Source: Alisma plantago-aquatica (Eukaryota; Streptophyta; Magnoliopsida; Alismatales; Alismataceae). From it: DNA of 64,000 nucleotides. The stretch lies in the NCBI GenBank assembly GCA_963693085.1, contig OY856412.1, positions 344,239,457 through 344,303,456 of the forward strand, read 5' to 3'. Made by a program: the position numbers and the translations under genes. The notes under the pieces are model-generated. The model did no database searches. It saw only the letters and a program-made list of their open reading frames with translations, and had not been told where the DNA came from. Of the stretch, positions 22,404-34,950 are shown one piece after another (the first letter of the stretch is position 1; the number at the start of each line of letters is the position of its first letter).

Positions 22404-24744
22404 AAATTCCATCTAGAATACATATTGATGTTAATATAGACTTCCAAGGTTGTTGAACATAAGGAAACATGCAATTATTTCTTATACATAATGTGATATA
22501 ACATTCTTTACTAGATGTAGTGGGAGGATAACTCTTCCATCTGACCTCATACATGTGATGCATGAAGGTCATATGGAATGAATGCTATAGATAATTGCCT
22601 ATACTTCATTTCTTTTGCTGATAATATGATGATATGTACTCAGTAAAATAGAAACATAAATATCTTTAAGTGTTCAAAAAGATCATAACTAAATTATAAC
22701 TTAGATGAATGTATTAAGAAACTTTGATGAGATCAAATTTTGAAATACTTTCCATCAATGGTTTGAAAATCTTCAGGGAAAAATGTGATAATGTATCACA
22801 AGTCAAATCCATCTGAGCATGATGATGCGCTAGAATAAAGGAATACCATGATGAGTCATTATATAATTATATACAATCTAATATTCTTAAACCCTCGTAA
22901 ATATATAATAAATAAATAATGTACCATCTAAATGGTTTATAAGACATTATATGAGATGTGATTTGGGAAAGTCCCAATATGTTTGAAGGATTGAAACCTA
23001 AATTGGGAAAGTAGTTTCTTGAAAAGGATTATCTATAAACCATAATTTTTGAATGTGACTATTAATCCTAATCCAATAACAAAATATATGTTGATAGTAT
23101 AACTGGGTTCCTAAAGAATTAGTTGGAATAAAAGTAGAACTTGAAATGTTAAAGATCAACAAGGAGGCACAATGAGAACTAAGAGATCACTACTTGTTGT
23201 GGAATCTCAACTTCGTCATGTAACACAGAACAAAATAGTTCTAGTAGAACACATATGAGATTTGGGGATTGTGAATCCAACGATTCATATTGTTTGGTTA
23301 TAGTAGGATGAGCCAACTAATCATCTAGAAGCTACTAAATACCATAATCTGAGTAAAGTTTCAAGGCCATTATGGGATCCATGTAATCTAACAAACTAGG
23401 ACTTTGATAGCTCCACCTAAAGGGGTAATACCTAAATGATGCAATAGGGTCTTGTGGCAAGGACCTACATGGATAACATGAAAGGACAAATTGATTGAAT
23501 AAGTTTTTCAAATCAACTCAAGTTATTGACAATGATAGAAATTCCTTTACCAATTGTCAATCTTATTGTTGTAGCTAAAATAGACTAAAAGTAGCATATG
23601 AAGAAAAAACTGAATTCCTTAAAGGAATACACCAGAGGATGTGTACGTGAAACAACCTAAAAGGTTTTCATGACTTCTAGAATGCAAATAAAGTCTATAA
23701 ATACAAATTTCAATCTTGATTGAGACAAATAACTCATAGGAGGATCTTATAACATGACAAGACCGTCAAATAGTTTGACTTGAATCAAAATAAAAGATAA
23801 AATTTGTGATTATAAAAGATTTAGTGGGAGCATATATGAATTTTCCACATATGATGAGGAATAATATCTCAATATTGTGAATATTGAGACCTGTCATGGA
23901 AAACCCCTTCAAAAATGAAGGATTAAGTGAAGCATCTTATGAGATAAGGATCAAGACCTATCAGATAGTTCTTGAATGTTTCACAACAAAAGTTTGGGTA
24001 CGTAGCAATATGTTGAAAGAGTTCAACACAGAAGGGTTCAATGAGAGAGAACCCAGATTAGTCTCTCACGAACTAGAGGTTTCAATTCTTGTGAAGAAAG
24101 GAAATACCATGACTAAGATGCCATATACTGTAAATGGATCTATCATGAATGCTATAAATGTACATATCCCATATAATCTTGTATGTATTAGACTTGATAA
24201 GATGATATTAAATTCAAATTAGGGTTATTGGAATGTCATTAAAAGATATCTATTAGTACTTCAGAAATACCTAAAGATATATTTCTAGTAATTAAATATA
24301 ACAATAAAGGAATCTTTACATCGACGCCAGCTTTCATAATGACAAAAGTGATCGCAATAAAATATGTTTAATTTAACAGGAGAATTTTTGTTATATGGAA
24401 GGGTTCTGAACTAATAGCCAATAATTCTATTGTACGGTAAAAGTTGAGTATACCGGTGTTATGAACACGTAGTGATACTATATGAATCTAAAAGGTTCAA
24501 ATGATGAACTTATAGGTGTTATGAACTCAATACTAATATTCTGACAATGATGGAGCTACATGTTAGGCAAGGAATATCAGATACCATATTATGGTTGACA
24601 GGAAACATGCAATTTGCTGACTATAAGAAAAGTGTTGCTAACCCGCTAAATTAGAACTAGTGTAACAGAAACATGGTGGGCATGCTTAGATCACCAAAAA
24701 TATGATTGATGGGTGATTGGATCTAAGTGCAAGTGGGATTCTAT
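21921..24744 (+). pseudogene. Copia pol remnants (RT, RNase H)
   Basis: Protease and integrase are not recognisable in 21.9-23.5 kb. From 23.6 kb, copia RT blocks can be followed across several frames: 'PEDVYVKQPK' (near 23635), an 'SYNMTRPSNSLT'-type block followed by 'DYKRFSGSI' (23745-23840), then 'EGLSEASYEIRIKTYQ' and 'MTKMPYTVNGSIMNA' (23920-24160; family LGEASYILGIK and SKIPYASAVGSIMYA). RNase H traces end with 'VANPLN' (family VADPLTK, near 24635), and the purine tract 'aagtggga' is at 24731. Decay is heavy, so I claim only a remnant. Confidence 0.7.
22333..22402. repeat. (AT)35 microsatellite
   Basis: An uninterrupted AT dinucleotide run of about 70 bp inside the copia internal region. 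Confidence 0.98.
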
Positions 24745-26948
24745 TGGTAAGGTACGCCTATAGATCCAATCATGTGATGATTTACATGGCATATACCATA
24801 AAGAATTTGATTAATAATCATAAAGGCAAGCTTCCAATTCATTCAGTTTCATTCAGTTATGAGATAATGAGGAAACATTATGAATATCTAAAAATTGAAA
24901 AAAGTAAATGATGTATGTCTTAAAGTAAGTGACTTGGAGAATGAGATCATAAAAATTCTAAGAGTATGTACATTATTATTATGTCCCTAGTCAATTGTTA
25001 TTGTGGAAGGTAGATAGACATTAATAATAATAAGACTAGAGTGCATATTGGTTGATGGTTGAGTCTCAGTGTCCATGCTATGACAATACCAAACCAAGCA
25101 CATAGATACTTGTTATGGAACAATGTATCAGACATACCCACTGGGGGAGTGACTCATGGAAACCATCATATGGTAGTCATAGTCATTTCTCATAGTGAAG
25201 GTGGTGATTGTTGTTCTTAGAACTTAAATCACTACACTCATCTCATCTCATTTGGTGCACTTTAGCATCATCAAACGTAGTCTTGGAACATGGGCGGTTA
25301 TAATGGTGATGATTGGGTGTATTTGACACATGGGGATAGAATGTGAGTGATAGAGATGGGTTTTGTGCCTCCTATTAGAGTATGATATCCTGGCCACTTT
25401 ATAAGTGAGACTAAAAAATGCATTCTCATGCACATGTGAATAAATATATGACATTGAGGTCACATTATCTTATATAGTCTACTCTTGGTTCAAAAAAACA
25501 TTAGATGAACATTGAGAGGATGACGAGTCCATACCTCAAGTTCACACCGGATATTAGAGATAACGAAATTATACAATCACTACAACACCTTGCATAGATT
25601 GTAAGTTGAAGTTGTTCTCCAACTTTCCATTCACATAGGCAGCACTGATGTGAGACTAGGCACAACTCTTTGCTTGTGATGTCGATATGGGACCTATAGG
25701 GTCACACACAAAGGAAGTCAGCTAGAAGAGTTGTTTGATCTTGAATGATGACTGGATTGATTACTAAAGTATTTAGGTACTCAATTCACGCAACAAATTG
25801 GCTGACTGCACTACCAAACGACCATCTCACATGGTGAGATAGTTGTCTGGAGTGCAATACGAGTGTCTCAAGTGTTGAGACAGCCGTATGGGTTGTCAGG
25901 CTGATGGGAAATTGAATTAGCTTTTTCTGCCCAAATTGAGGTGTGAACTGACTGGTTCATTCTGATGAACCAACTAGTTTGTCTTGGCTAACTAGATGGC
26001 CATCTAGGTGAGCAAGATGACCATCTCACATGTGCGAGATTCCTCAATTGCATTGGAGGAAGATTCTATATACTTGCTTGAATAGTTTTGATGGTAAAAT
26101 ACTTCTGGTGCAAGGAATTAATATTTATCATTAATGGGAAATGAGTTGCCAATTTTGTATTCGAGTGGGAAACTGTCAGACAACCATTGGACAGTTCTAG
26201 ATGATCATCTCACAATGCCAGATGACTGCCTGGACTTCCATAAAACCGTTTCATATCTCATAGATTGTTAAAATTCAAGATCTTCCAGTCCCTTCCACTC
26301 CCGCATAGATCCCAATCTCACTGGGAACTGTGGCCCAAACCTCTCCTATAAATAGAAGGGTACTGTGGGATTCCCGGAGCACAACAATAACATAAAAAAT
26401 TGAGAATTAGTTGCTCTGACAATTGTTGTGCTCTATAATTATGGTAACCAAGAGGGGAAAAGCAAGTCCTACCAGACTAGGGAGGGATGGCTATGGGAGA
26501 GAACAACTGAGGAACATTATTTTGGAAGAGCAAGTTGGTGACTAGTACACCAACAGGAGGGACAACTCCTTCTTGTCTGTTCTAATTGAAGGAGAATACT
26601 TATAGTTGGTATGTGTGGACTACTCTAGAGGCAGGAGTCCTTTGGCTGCTTCAAGGAGAGAAAAGTCAACATGTAGTTTCTGGAAAAACCACATGAGTCA
26701 TTGCAAAAGTTGTCATTTTTGTTGTTTGTGGTGAAGACCAGGAGCTGCACAACCACTGTCTAAGAGAAACTAGAAGACTGTTGCATTTCAAAGAGTTGTT
26801 TCCATTGGACTTGCTCTAGGACTAAGTGTATCTCCTTAAACCAACCTTCCTATTTTAAAGTAGTTGATGCGATATTGTCGTTGTGGGAATACAAATTGAT
26901 AATTTTTTTTATTTTCATTTCTATACTTTGTTCCTATATTTCCAAACA
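24745..26948 (+). repeat. Copia 3' LTR, full length
   Basis: Begins TGGTAA just after the purine tract and ends '...CCAAACA'; about 2.2 kb. It aligns over its length with the minus-strand LTR at 1-1763 and over its last ~235 bp with 19233-19466. It holds a TATA box (26347-26354) and several copies of a motif like 'GACCATCTCACATG..GAGAT' (near 25822, 26018, 26195), which are partial dyads. Confidence 0.85.
26347..26354 (+). promoter_or_regulatory. TATA box in copia 3' LTR
   Basis: TATAAATA in a conserved setting shared with the minus-strand LTR at the left end of the window (229-235). In a 3' LTR it could drive transcription outward into the flanking DNA. Confidence 0.6.
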
Positions 26949-27489
26949 CTACCTCTGGGAAGTTAGATAATAAGTATGTGTATCTACCAACTAGGGTGCA
27001 TATCTTTTTGTATTGGACTTGTGTTCGACTTAACTAGGTGATATTTGTAGCATTAAGAACTAGAGGCATAAAGATGGCATATGTTTCATAATATAATTTA
27101 GTGATAGTAATTGTGCAAGCATATATTCAAGAATTGAAGTTTATGATATTAGTACTTCGTACCCATCCTTTATAATTAAGTTGTGAGCGGTTAGGTGCCA
27201 TAGTTGACTCATGACATAATGTCTTTTGGATCTTGGCTTACTAGAAGATTTCTCATTGTAATCTTTTTTGCTACAAGTGAGGACTATTAATTTCAATAAA
27301 ATTAATGGGAGTTTAATTACTTAAAGTAAGAATTAATTTCAAAAAATAATAATTATGAAATAAAGTTATTCTTTAAGTGAATAGACCGACACATGAAAAT
27401 TATTTTCTATGTAGATCAATGGAAAACATAAAAAATTATCTTCCACTATGATTAGTCCTTGAGAAAGATGTATTGAACATGGATTAATT
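26949..27489. other. Short spacer between copia pieces
   Basis: AT-rich DNA with no recognised feature, between the end of the copia 3' LTR and the next gag fragment. Confidence 0.4.
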
Positions 27490-27930
27490 TAATAACTGGT
27501 TAAGAATGTTGAGAACTATTCTTAAACTTGAGAGTAAGCTCTACGTCCTAGACATACCACTACTTAATGAACCAACTCCAAATACGTCGCGGATTGAGAG
27601 GAGAGCTAATAAGAAGTGTTTCAATTATGCCATGGACATCAAATTCCTCATCTTATACTCCTTGAATCATATGCTTCATAAGAAAAATGATAATATAGAT
27701 GTTATTTAGATGAAAAAAATCTCAAGAACTTGTATCAAGAACAGACAAGTCAAGAGAGCTAAGATGTATTCAAGGCCATGTTTAAATGCCCTACTGAATC
27801 ACATCCAACCCCTTTAAGATAATTGGTTCGTAGTAACATATTCACCTTTTTGGTTGTGCGCACAGATTTTAGGACAATATGCAATATCCATGAGAACAAA
27901 CAATGGTCATAGAACTGATGTTTAAATTTA
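27490..27930 (+). pseudogene. Second copia gag fragment
   Basis: 'NWLRMLRTILKLESKLYVLD' and 'MDIKFLILYSLNHM' (27494-27680), then, after a frame change, 'NLKNLYQEQTSQES' and 'VFKAMFKCP' (27715-27800). These match the N-terminal half of plant copia gag. This part covers gag residues that are badly decayed in the element at 21.1 kb. It has no LTR of its own in view, so it is an isolated scrap of another copy or a rearranged piece. Confidence 0.75.
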
Positions 27931-28961
27931 AGAAGAAATGAATGCAACATGCTAGCAAGGCTTTTCTTGGTATACAACACTCACATTACAATTTTATAAT
28001 ATCATTTAGAACTTGCTTTTGTTCAATTGTGAAGTTGTTCTACACATGTTATATGTTTAAGCTTGACGCAAGGACTTGAAATTTAGTCATATTGATGATG
28101 ACTGGATTATTTATCCTATAACGACTACATTTTCCTATGTGCTTCTACTCATGTGTTTCCTACATTAGTGTTACGTTAAACTTTTATAGCCTTATCAATT
28201 AGGAAACTTATTCTTAGAATAGTGTTAAACTAACATTCAAAAGATCATAAAAAAGTGATTATTACTGTAACATCCCTGACCTGGGTTATGGACTAACCCT
28301 AGGTGTTTTGCTTAATTATGTAATTAGATACTTGTGGTTATCTTTTGGTATGTAATTAAAACTCCTGAGGAACATATATTTTCAAGTCTGCCCTTTTTTA
28401 ACAATGTTATAATACTGATTTGTAATATAGGGACCTATGTGAAAATTACCCAATTAGAGGGGTTAACTTGCAAATTTCACATGTTAAGATGTTCCTCTGG
28501 TGTTGAGATATCATAACAGTGAATATGATGAAGTGTGATGTATTCTCCAAGCTTGGGCACCAAGATGCAACTTGTGGATCAATCCTTGTTCTTAAAACCC
28601 TAATTTTGGAGTAAAGTGCAACTTAGACAAAATATGGGGTGCAACATGTAAAATATACCTTCTAGAGTATCTTTTATGTTTCTTGACATCAATTAGAGTA
28701 AGAATGATGAAGAGGGCTCTTCAATTGAATAATCAAATAAGAAGAATAACCTTTGTAATTAGTTAACCAAGTTGTAAGCAAAATGACCCTTTATATGTGT
28801 GCAACTTAGTAGGAGGTTTGGCTTCTTAACCTTTAGACCTTGGTTTAAGTAAGAGTTTTTCTTAAGTATAGAGAAAGAGGGACGTGCCTAGGAGAAGGAG
28901 AGAAGGACCTATTTGAGAATAGAAGGAAAAGGTTGTCCTTATCTTGAAAATTCACCCAAAG

Positions 28962-28969
28962 TATATATA
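28962..28969 (+). promoter_or_regulatory. Candidate TATA box of chromovirus LTR
   Basis: TATATATA followed by a C/T-rich stretch, present at the same place in both LTRs. The choice is tentative because other AT-rich stretches exist in the 4.8-kb LTR. Confidence 0.4.
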
Positions 28970-29479
28970 CACCTTTTCTTACTTAGCAAGGATCGTTTCC
29001 TTCACTTCCCTTATTATCTTCTTGCTTGGACCTACTAAGGGAAGAGCTATGGAGCAGGGGAGAACGGCTAAGTGAAGTTGGGTAAGATTTGGTTGCCTTT
29101 TTGCTCGGATTCATGGAGAAAGTCATGATTCAAGGTTGGTTTGCTAGTTTTTCTTAATTAGTTCTTCTTTCTAGCCATCCTTTCCAACCAATTCTTGGAG
29201 AAACAACCTTAGACGACCTATGGAGCTCAAGAAGCCATTAAATCTTGGAATCTTGGAGCTCTAGATCTGACATTAAGGTGGGTTTTATAACTCTAAACCC
29301 TTAAACTTTGTTATACATCTTTTTTCTATGCAATAGTTGCTTGCTCTTCCTTCTTCCACTCTTCTACGAGTCCTTGCAAGCAAAACCGTGAAGAACATGC
29401 CTTAATCTTGAGGTAGAAGATGATGGGAATGAATACCAATGTCACTTTATCAAATGGTCTCCCACCTTTGGTCGAAACA

Positions 29480-30670
29480 GTTTGCTAAACTGTTTAGAAC
29501 CAAACAATTTCAAAACCGTTTGGATTCATGCGGTTTCACAAGACCGTTTAGATTCAAACGGTCTCCAAGACCGTTTGGATGGGTTGACCAATCATTGACC
29601 ATTTGAGGGTCTTCTGGACACATTATGAATTAATCACCTACAAAGAATCATTAACAAATTCCAAGTAAATTTTATGTTGAAGGCACTTTAATCACCTAAA
29701 CCCTAATCGGGTTCATTGCTGATTTCAATCGACCAATCTTATTGAAGTTTGGGTTGAGTGGCCCAAACGGTTTCAAAACCATTTGGGGATCATCCAAACG
29801 GTCTCAAGACCGTTTTATGATCACCCAAGTCCATTTGGAGGTCTAGGGTTAAGAAAAAATAATTAAATGAAGGTCCAATCATAATAGGTTGCTGAAATAA
29901 ACAAAGTGTTGAATTTGTGACGTAATTAGGGTTCAACCCTTAGCTAATTGACTTAGTTTTGATGAGACTTTGGAAAAATGGTCTCAAGACTGTTTGGAGG
30001 ATGTCCAAACGATCCCAAGACCATTTGGTGTCAGGTCATGGCCCAAGTGAGTGATAGTTGATGGGTTCAACTTCAATTAGACTCATGTTGATGAATGTTG
30101 AAGGTTGATCGATTTCCATCCCTAATTCAATTGATCCCAACCCTAATTGTTTATCACTTGAGGGCCAACTGAGTGTCAAATTGGTTAAGGATTAACCTAA
30201 TTACCTTAATTGCTAAGTGGTTAACAAGTACAAGCTCAATTGAGGGGTTCAACATTGAAGACCCTAATCAATTGCAAGTGTTTATACACTTTTTGGGTCC
30301 ATGCGGTTTTGAGATGTTTGGACCAAACAGCCTCAAGACCATTTGAATCCAAACGGTCTCAATATTGTTTAGGGGCAAATGGTCTCAAGACTGTTTGGGA
30401 CCAAATGGTTTCAAAACCATTTGGATTCATGCGGTTTCAAAACCGTTATGGTCATGCAGTTTCAAGGTTGATTTGCTCAAATGGTTTCAAAGTCAAACTT
30501 GGACAAATGGTCAATGTGGCCAAACGGTCTTCACCACACCTAGGGAAAAAGGTCTTGTGTCTGAACTTGTCCATGCAGTCTTGAAAGTCAAACGTACCAA
30601 ACGGTCAACCATTCCAAACGGTTTCAAAACCGTTTGGAGGTTGAAAGTTCAAAACCGTTTGGGGTCTTTT
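29480..30670. repeat. Cluster of AAACGG/CCGTTT dyads (5' LTR)
   Basis: Repeated near-palindromes of the form AAACGG-TYTCRAR-CCGTTT, intact or with one arm mutated, occur for example near 29550-29580, 29764-29785, 29797-29816, 30350-30440 and 30615-30640. They are spread irregularly in unique sequence and do not form a tandem satellite. Half-sites contain AACGG, the core of MYB (MSA-type) sites. Confidence 0.85.
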
Positions 30671-33097
30671 AAGGGCAAGATTGCTTAATGATTTAAAGGC
30701 TTAGATGGTTCAATGGTTGTTTAACCTAAACCATAATGATACCTAAAGACATTAAGGGAACAAGTAATGAGTTTGATGATGTATGATATGATCAATGGTG
30801 AACTTACTAAAGTACCCTTGAAGGGTTTAAATAGACAACACCTCTTGATCAAGCAAACCCTAATGACCATAATGGTGATGACTTGACCTGTGATAATTAA
30901 AGTTGACTTGGCCTAACCTAATCTAGAGTGATGTAAACATCATCTAATGGTAGGAGGAGAGAGAAGACTCTTAATATGGATGGAAATCAAGTAAAATACC
31001 TTCAATGTGTATGATTGTGCCTGATTAGGGTATGATCCTTTATAGTGAGATCATGGAAACCCTAATTATGATGATTAATGAATCCTAACCTAATTTGAAG
31101 TCATTAATGATAGTAATCTTCATATATGATGATGCTATGAGCTCAATTCACTATGAAGTGAATAGTAAACCCTAATTCCAGGGTAACAACATATGATGTG
31201 AATAGTAAACCCTAATTGAAGGTGTCATGATGAAATAATCAGTAAACCCTAATTCCAGGCTATACTTCAAGTATGAGACTTCATGATTGAAGTATGAAAT
31301 AAGAAATCATTATTAAGATAAATGGTTTGAGTAACCCTAATTGAATTGAAAAGGGAAACCTAGCCTTAGTGAAGGCTTGATGATACAATCCTTGAATTGA
31401 AGGATTGTCTTTACTTTATAAATTGCTGATATAGAGACAAATTGTTTATTGTCAAATATATTGACCATGCAGGTTCTTATAGAGAAGTGATCATAGCCAG
31501 GTAAGGGTTATGATATCATATTCATTGAAAGCATGTTATTAAGAGCTTTATGAATAGTGACATGCTATGTTGCCTAGTTTAAGTAGCAATATATGAGACT
31601 GATGGGCTGTGAGAGCCATGAGCAACACCAAGGTCATGATGAATAGATGACTTATGATGATTTAAGGGTTTGAACACCCCTATTCTTGAATCATAGTAAT
31701 GAAATGGTTAAGAATTGATATCCATATGATGATTGATATGAGTTAAACTTGATACATTTAGTATTCTTCTTTTATAGCAGTTATTTTAATGATTAATGAA
31801 TGAAAACATGCTTGATGATAAAAGAATGCTGAAATGTACTTATATAATCAAGAATAATCATATCATGTAGAGCCCTGATCATAGATCCATCATTGTCAGT
31901 AGTTTAATGATGGTGAAATAGGTTTTCCTAAGGGAACTCCTGGAAAACATACTTTTGAGTATGTTGGGGTTATGGACGCGAATATCCTTACGTCCTGATG
32001 GAGGAATTGATGTAAGATGTACCTTAATCCATCAATCCTTCATTATGTGTTTATGTCGGGATGATGTTTCATTAATCTCCTGAGGAAATCTTTAATGCCA
32101 CATCGATGAGAGATAAACAAGAAATCTTTCGATAGCGATGAAAGTACAGAACGCCATTGTGACTGTAATAGCAAAGTTGCCAGAATACCCTAGAAAGCTA
32201 TTGTAGCAGAGACATGAGATGTCCTTCATGCTGATCCTCACACTGACTAAGGAAGATGAGGTCATAAGAATCTGACTCTTTTGATGACCTATGTATGATA
32301 CCGATGTGATTTAATAATGATCGGTTGGAGTATGAGCGGTATACCTCATCTCCGCAGGGCATAATAATGTTTGTAAAATATAATCAGCCGTGTAGCATAA
32401 ATGCTTAGGTTGAACTACGAGAAACAATGATTAACATTATGTTGTTTATAATGTTCCAGTCAAGTAATCAATATACATGTTCTTCATATGCCCTATTGAA
32501 ATGATTACTTAAGTAAATGTTGCTTTACTTAATCCTAAGCCTATTGTTGAATGTTTAAAGTTAACTTGATTATGTTATTCCTTCTTTTTTCTATAACAAA
32601 ACTTCTGGTGGAGAGTTATAACTCTCGCTGGGAGAATTATTCAAATTGTCTCACCCCCGTAGGTTTCAACTTTTTAGGTGGACGTCGAGGACGAAGGAAC
32701 CAATTTGAGGGTGAGCAGTATCAGCAACAGCAACACCCGGGGCAACAGTGAATCTCAAGTGGAGATACTGACTGCCAAGTCTTGTAGATAATATGTCTTA
32801 TGTCGTCTCTGTACTCTCACGTCTTAGGAGTCAGTAGGTCTGAGGTTTTTGTCTTTAAGCCTCGAGATTTTGTATCTGGATGCATATAATCACTCGAGAA
32901 GTGATTTCACAAGAGATGTAATGTTAAGCTATGATGTAAACTGTTTATCTTGTTTCTTATAAAGGAGTTTTATGGTTTAAAGATCTTTTCTTAAAAAGTT
33001 TTAATTTCTAGTGATTTTTCATAATTTTGCTTCCAGTTAAACAATCGCTTCCGCTAAGTTTACTTCATGATATACGAGTCGGAACGTCTCAATTTAG

Positions 33098-33109
33098 TGG
33101 TATGAGAGC
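33098..33109 (+). promoter_or_regulatory. Chromovirus primer-binding site
   Basis: TGGTATGAGAGC, one mismatch from the initiator-Met tRNA complement, six bases after the LTR end. Confidence 0.85.
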
Positions 33110-33252
33110 TCTAGGTTTGCTGAGTCTATAGAGACATAGGACTTAGGATTTCGAGTCTATTCTTAGTGTTTTGCAGTAAATCTAATAGTGTATTCTGCTC
33201 CTCAGGAGAAGAAGATAAGTAAGGATTTCTGGACCACACGAGGAGTATATAT

Positions 33253-34350
33253 GTGGCAGAGAGTAGTGTTGCTACACCCCGAGAAGGTGCAAGGAACCCA
33301 GAGATAGAACAACCTGTACCTCAGCCACCCCAGTTCAATCCAGTTGACATGGGGAACCCCGCTGTCCAGACCATGTTTAGGCAGTTTATGACTGCCATGA
33401 CACACATAATAGATAGGATGCCCATGCCTACACCTAGGGCACCTGCCCAGTCAGAAGGACAAGGAATCGACAAGACGTTCGAACAACTTCGCCGAGTTGG
33501 AGCAACCGAGTACTTTGGAACAGTTGATCCCGCAGATACTGATTTGTGGTTAACCGAACTGGAGATGGCCTTTAGAATCCTAAACATCCCAGAAGCTAAG
33601 AAGGTTAGACATGTTGTCTATCTTCTCAAGGGGAGTGTTGGTCACTGGTGGACCATGGAAGAGCAGAAGAGGCATGGTGTGGAGGTTGCATGGGAAGTCT
33701 TTCATCGGGAATTTATCAATAGATATTTCCCAAAGATGTTCCTGGATGAGAAAATCTCTCAGTTCGAGAGGTTGAGGCAAGGTCTGATGAACATTAGCGA
33801 GTATGAAGCTAAGTTCATGGAGTTGTTGTGGTTCTGTCTACACATGGCTGCTACATAAGAGGAAAGGAGTAGGCGGTTCAAGAAAGGGTTGAACGTTGAG
33901 TTGACTACTCCCGTGTCTGCCCTAGAGAACTGGGAGAGGTTTGCTACTTTTTCTGAGTCAGTCCGAAGGATACAGAGATCCGTAGCTGAGAAGTGGCAAA
34001 CCCATAACAAGAGGATGTATCCTCAGTTCCAGGGGTCTTCATCTAGAGACTTCAAGAATCCTAGATTTTTTGCACCTACACCACCACCACCTAGACCCAG
34101 TGCTCAGACACAGTGGACACCGAGTAGAGGTAGAGGACGAAGCCTACCGCTACAGGGGGCTCGTAGTTCAGCATCTATGTCAGTCACAGGACCACCCAGA
34201 CCATAGCAATAAGACAGAAGTTGTTACATATGTGGGAAGATGGGGCACCTGATGAAGGACTACAGAGCTAGACTAGCAAGTGTAACACAACCACAGAGGC
34301 AGAGTCATCAAGGATCACAGAGGAGACAGTTTCCAAGAGCATCTAGAGGA
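33253..34350 (+). pseudogene. Chromovirus gag
   Basis: The frame is continuous with pol downstream. It contains the retrotransposon gag core ('FEQLRRVGATEYFGTVDPAD', 'VYLLKGSVGHWWTM', 'FINRYFPKMF', 'RFKKGLN') and the knuckle 'CYICGKMGHLMKDY' (34222-34263), in which the last zinc-binding Cys is Tyr. Stops lie at 33856 (TAA), 34204 (TAG) and 34210 (TAA). No ATG is found in frame at the start; the open stretch begins at GTG 33253. Gag forms the particle and binds RNA. Confidence 0.9.
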
Positions 34351-34950
34351 CGTGGACAAGCGTCCCAAGCTGGATCGTCAACACCAAATCAACCACAGGC
34401 AACGACGAGGTTCTATGCAATGAATCCACCTGATGCAATGATCAACCCTCGGGTTGTGGCAGGTCAGATGGAATTGTTATATTCTGATATGTCTATATCC
34501 TGTTTTGTATTTGTTTTGATTGATCCGGGTGCTACACACTCCTTTATCACTCGAAGAGTGATTCATAACTGCAATATGACAATTAGTCATAGAGCAGATA
34601 GCTTTTTGCTTGAGACTCCATTGAGAGGGTCTGCTGTGTTACAGGAAGTATGCTCTCCTTGCTTCCTCTTCTTTTCTGATCATCACATTCAAGTGGATCT
34701 TATACCACTTGAGATGCAAGCATTTGATATAATCCTTGGGATGGATACCTTGGAAGGGTATATTGTTGTTTTGGATTGTGAATCCAAGCAAGCTGTGTTT
34801 GCTAAGGAAAGAGACACATGGATCTTTCAAGGAGAGAGAAAGATCTTACCTACCTCTCTAGTGTCAGCTATGGTTGCTGAGAAGCTGATGAGGCAAGGAT
34901 GCCATGCATTCTTGGCCCATGTGGTAGATACTACCTTATAGAGTCCTAAC
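34351..34950 (+). pseudogene. Chromovirus protease
   Basis: 'FVLIDPGATHSFIT' (34510-34551) is the aspartic protease active site, normally D-S-G-A; Ser is Pro here (codon CCG at 34525). 'DIILGMDTLEGY' is the second conserved block. A TAG at 34939 ends the open stretch before RT. The enzyme would cut the gag-pol polyprotein. The Ser-to-Pro change beside the catalytic Asp suggests loss of activity. Confidence 0.88.

Larger units (their letters stand above)
19233..26948 (+). mobile_element. Ty1/copia retrotransposon with truncated 5' LTR
   Basis: The element has a 5' LTR remnant, a primer-binding site, a long leader, gag, broken pol, a purine tract and a full 2.2-kb 3' LTR. The 5' LTR remnant (19233-19466) aligns with the last ~235 bp of the 3' LTR (about 26717-26948), including 'ttgttgttygtggtgaag' and 'tatactttgt'. 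The region 5' of 19233 belongs to the MULE pseudogene, so about 2 kb of the 5' LTR is missing. All coding frames are interrupted, so it cannot move by itself. Confidence 0.88.
28266..33091 (+). repeat. Chromovirus 5' LTR (4.8 kb)
   Basis: The LTR runs from TGTAAC to ...CGTCTCA. A candidate TATA box is at 28962-28969 (conserved at 38619-38626 in the 3' LTR), followed by a pyrimidine-rich stretch. If that is the promoter, U3 is only about 0.7 kb and about 4 kb of R/U5 would be transcribed. Between 29460 and 30670 it carries many AAACGG/CCGTTT dyads. Conserved short segments such as 'GTAAACCCTAATT' recur near 31150-31250. No coding capacity is recognisable. Confidence 0.9.

Noticed and set aside
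30240..30688. Open frames of 114 and 107 codons
   Set aside because: Both arise from the AAACGG/CCGTTT dyad repeats in the chromovirus LTR and differ between the two LTRs.
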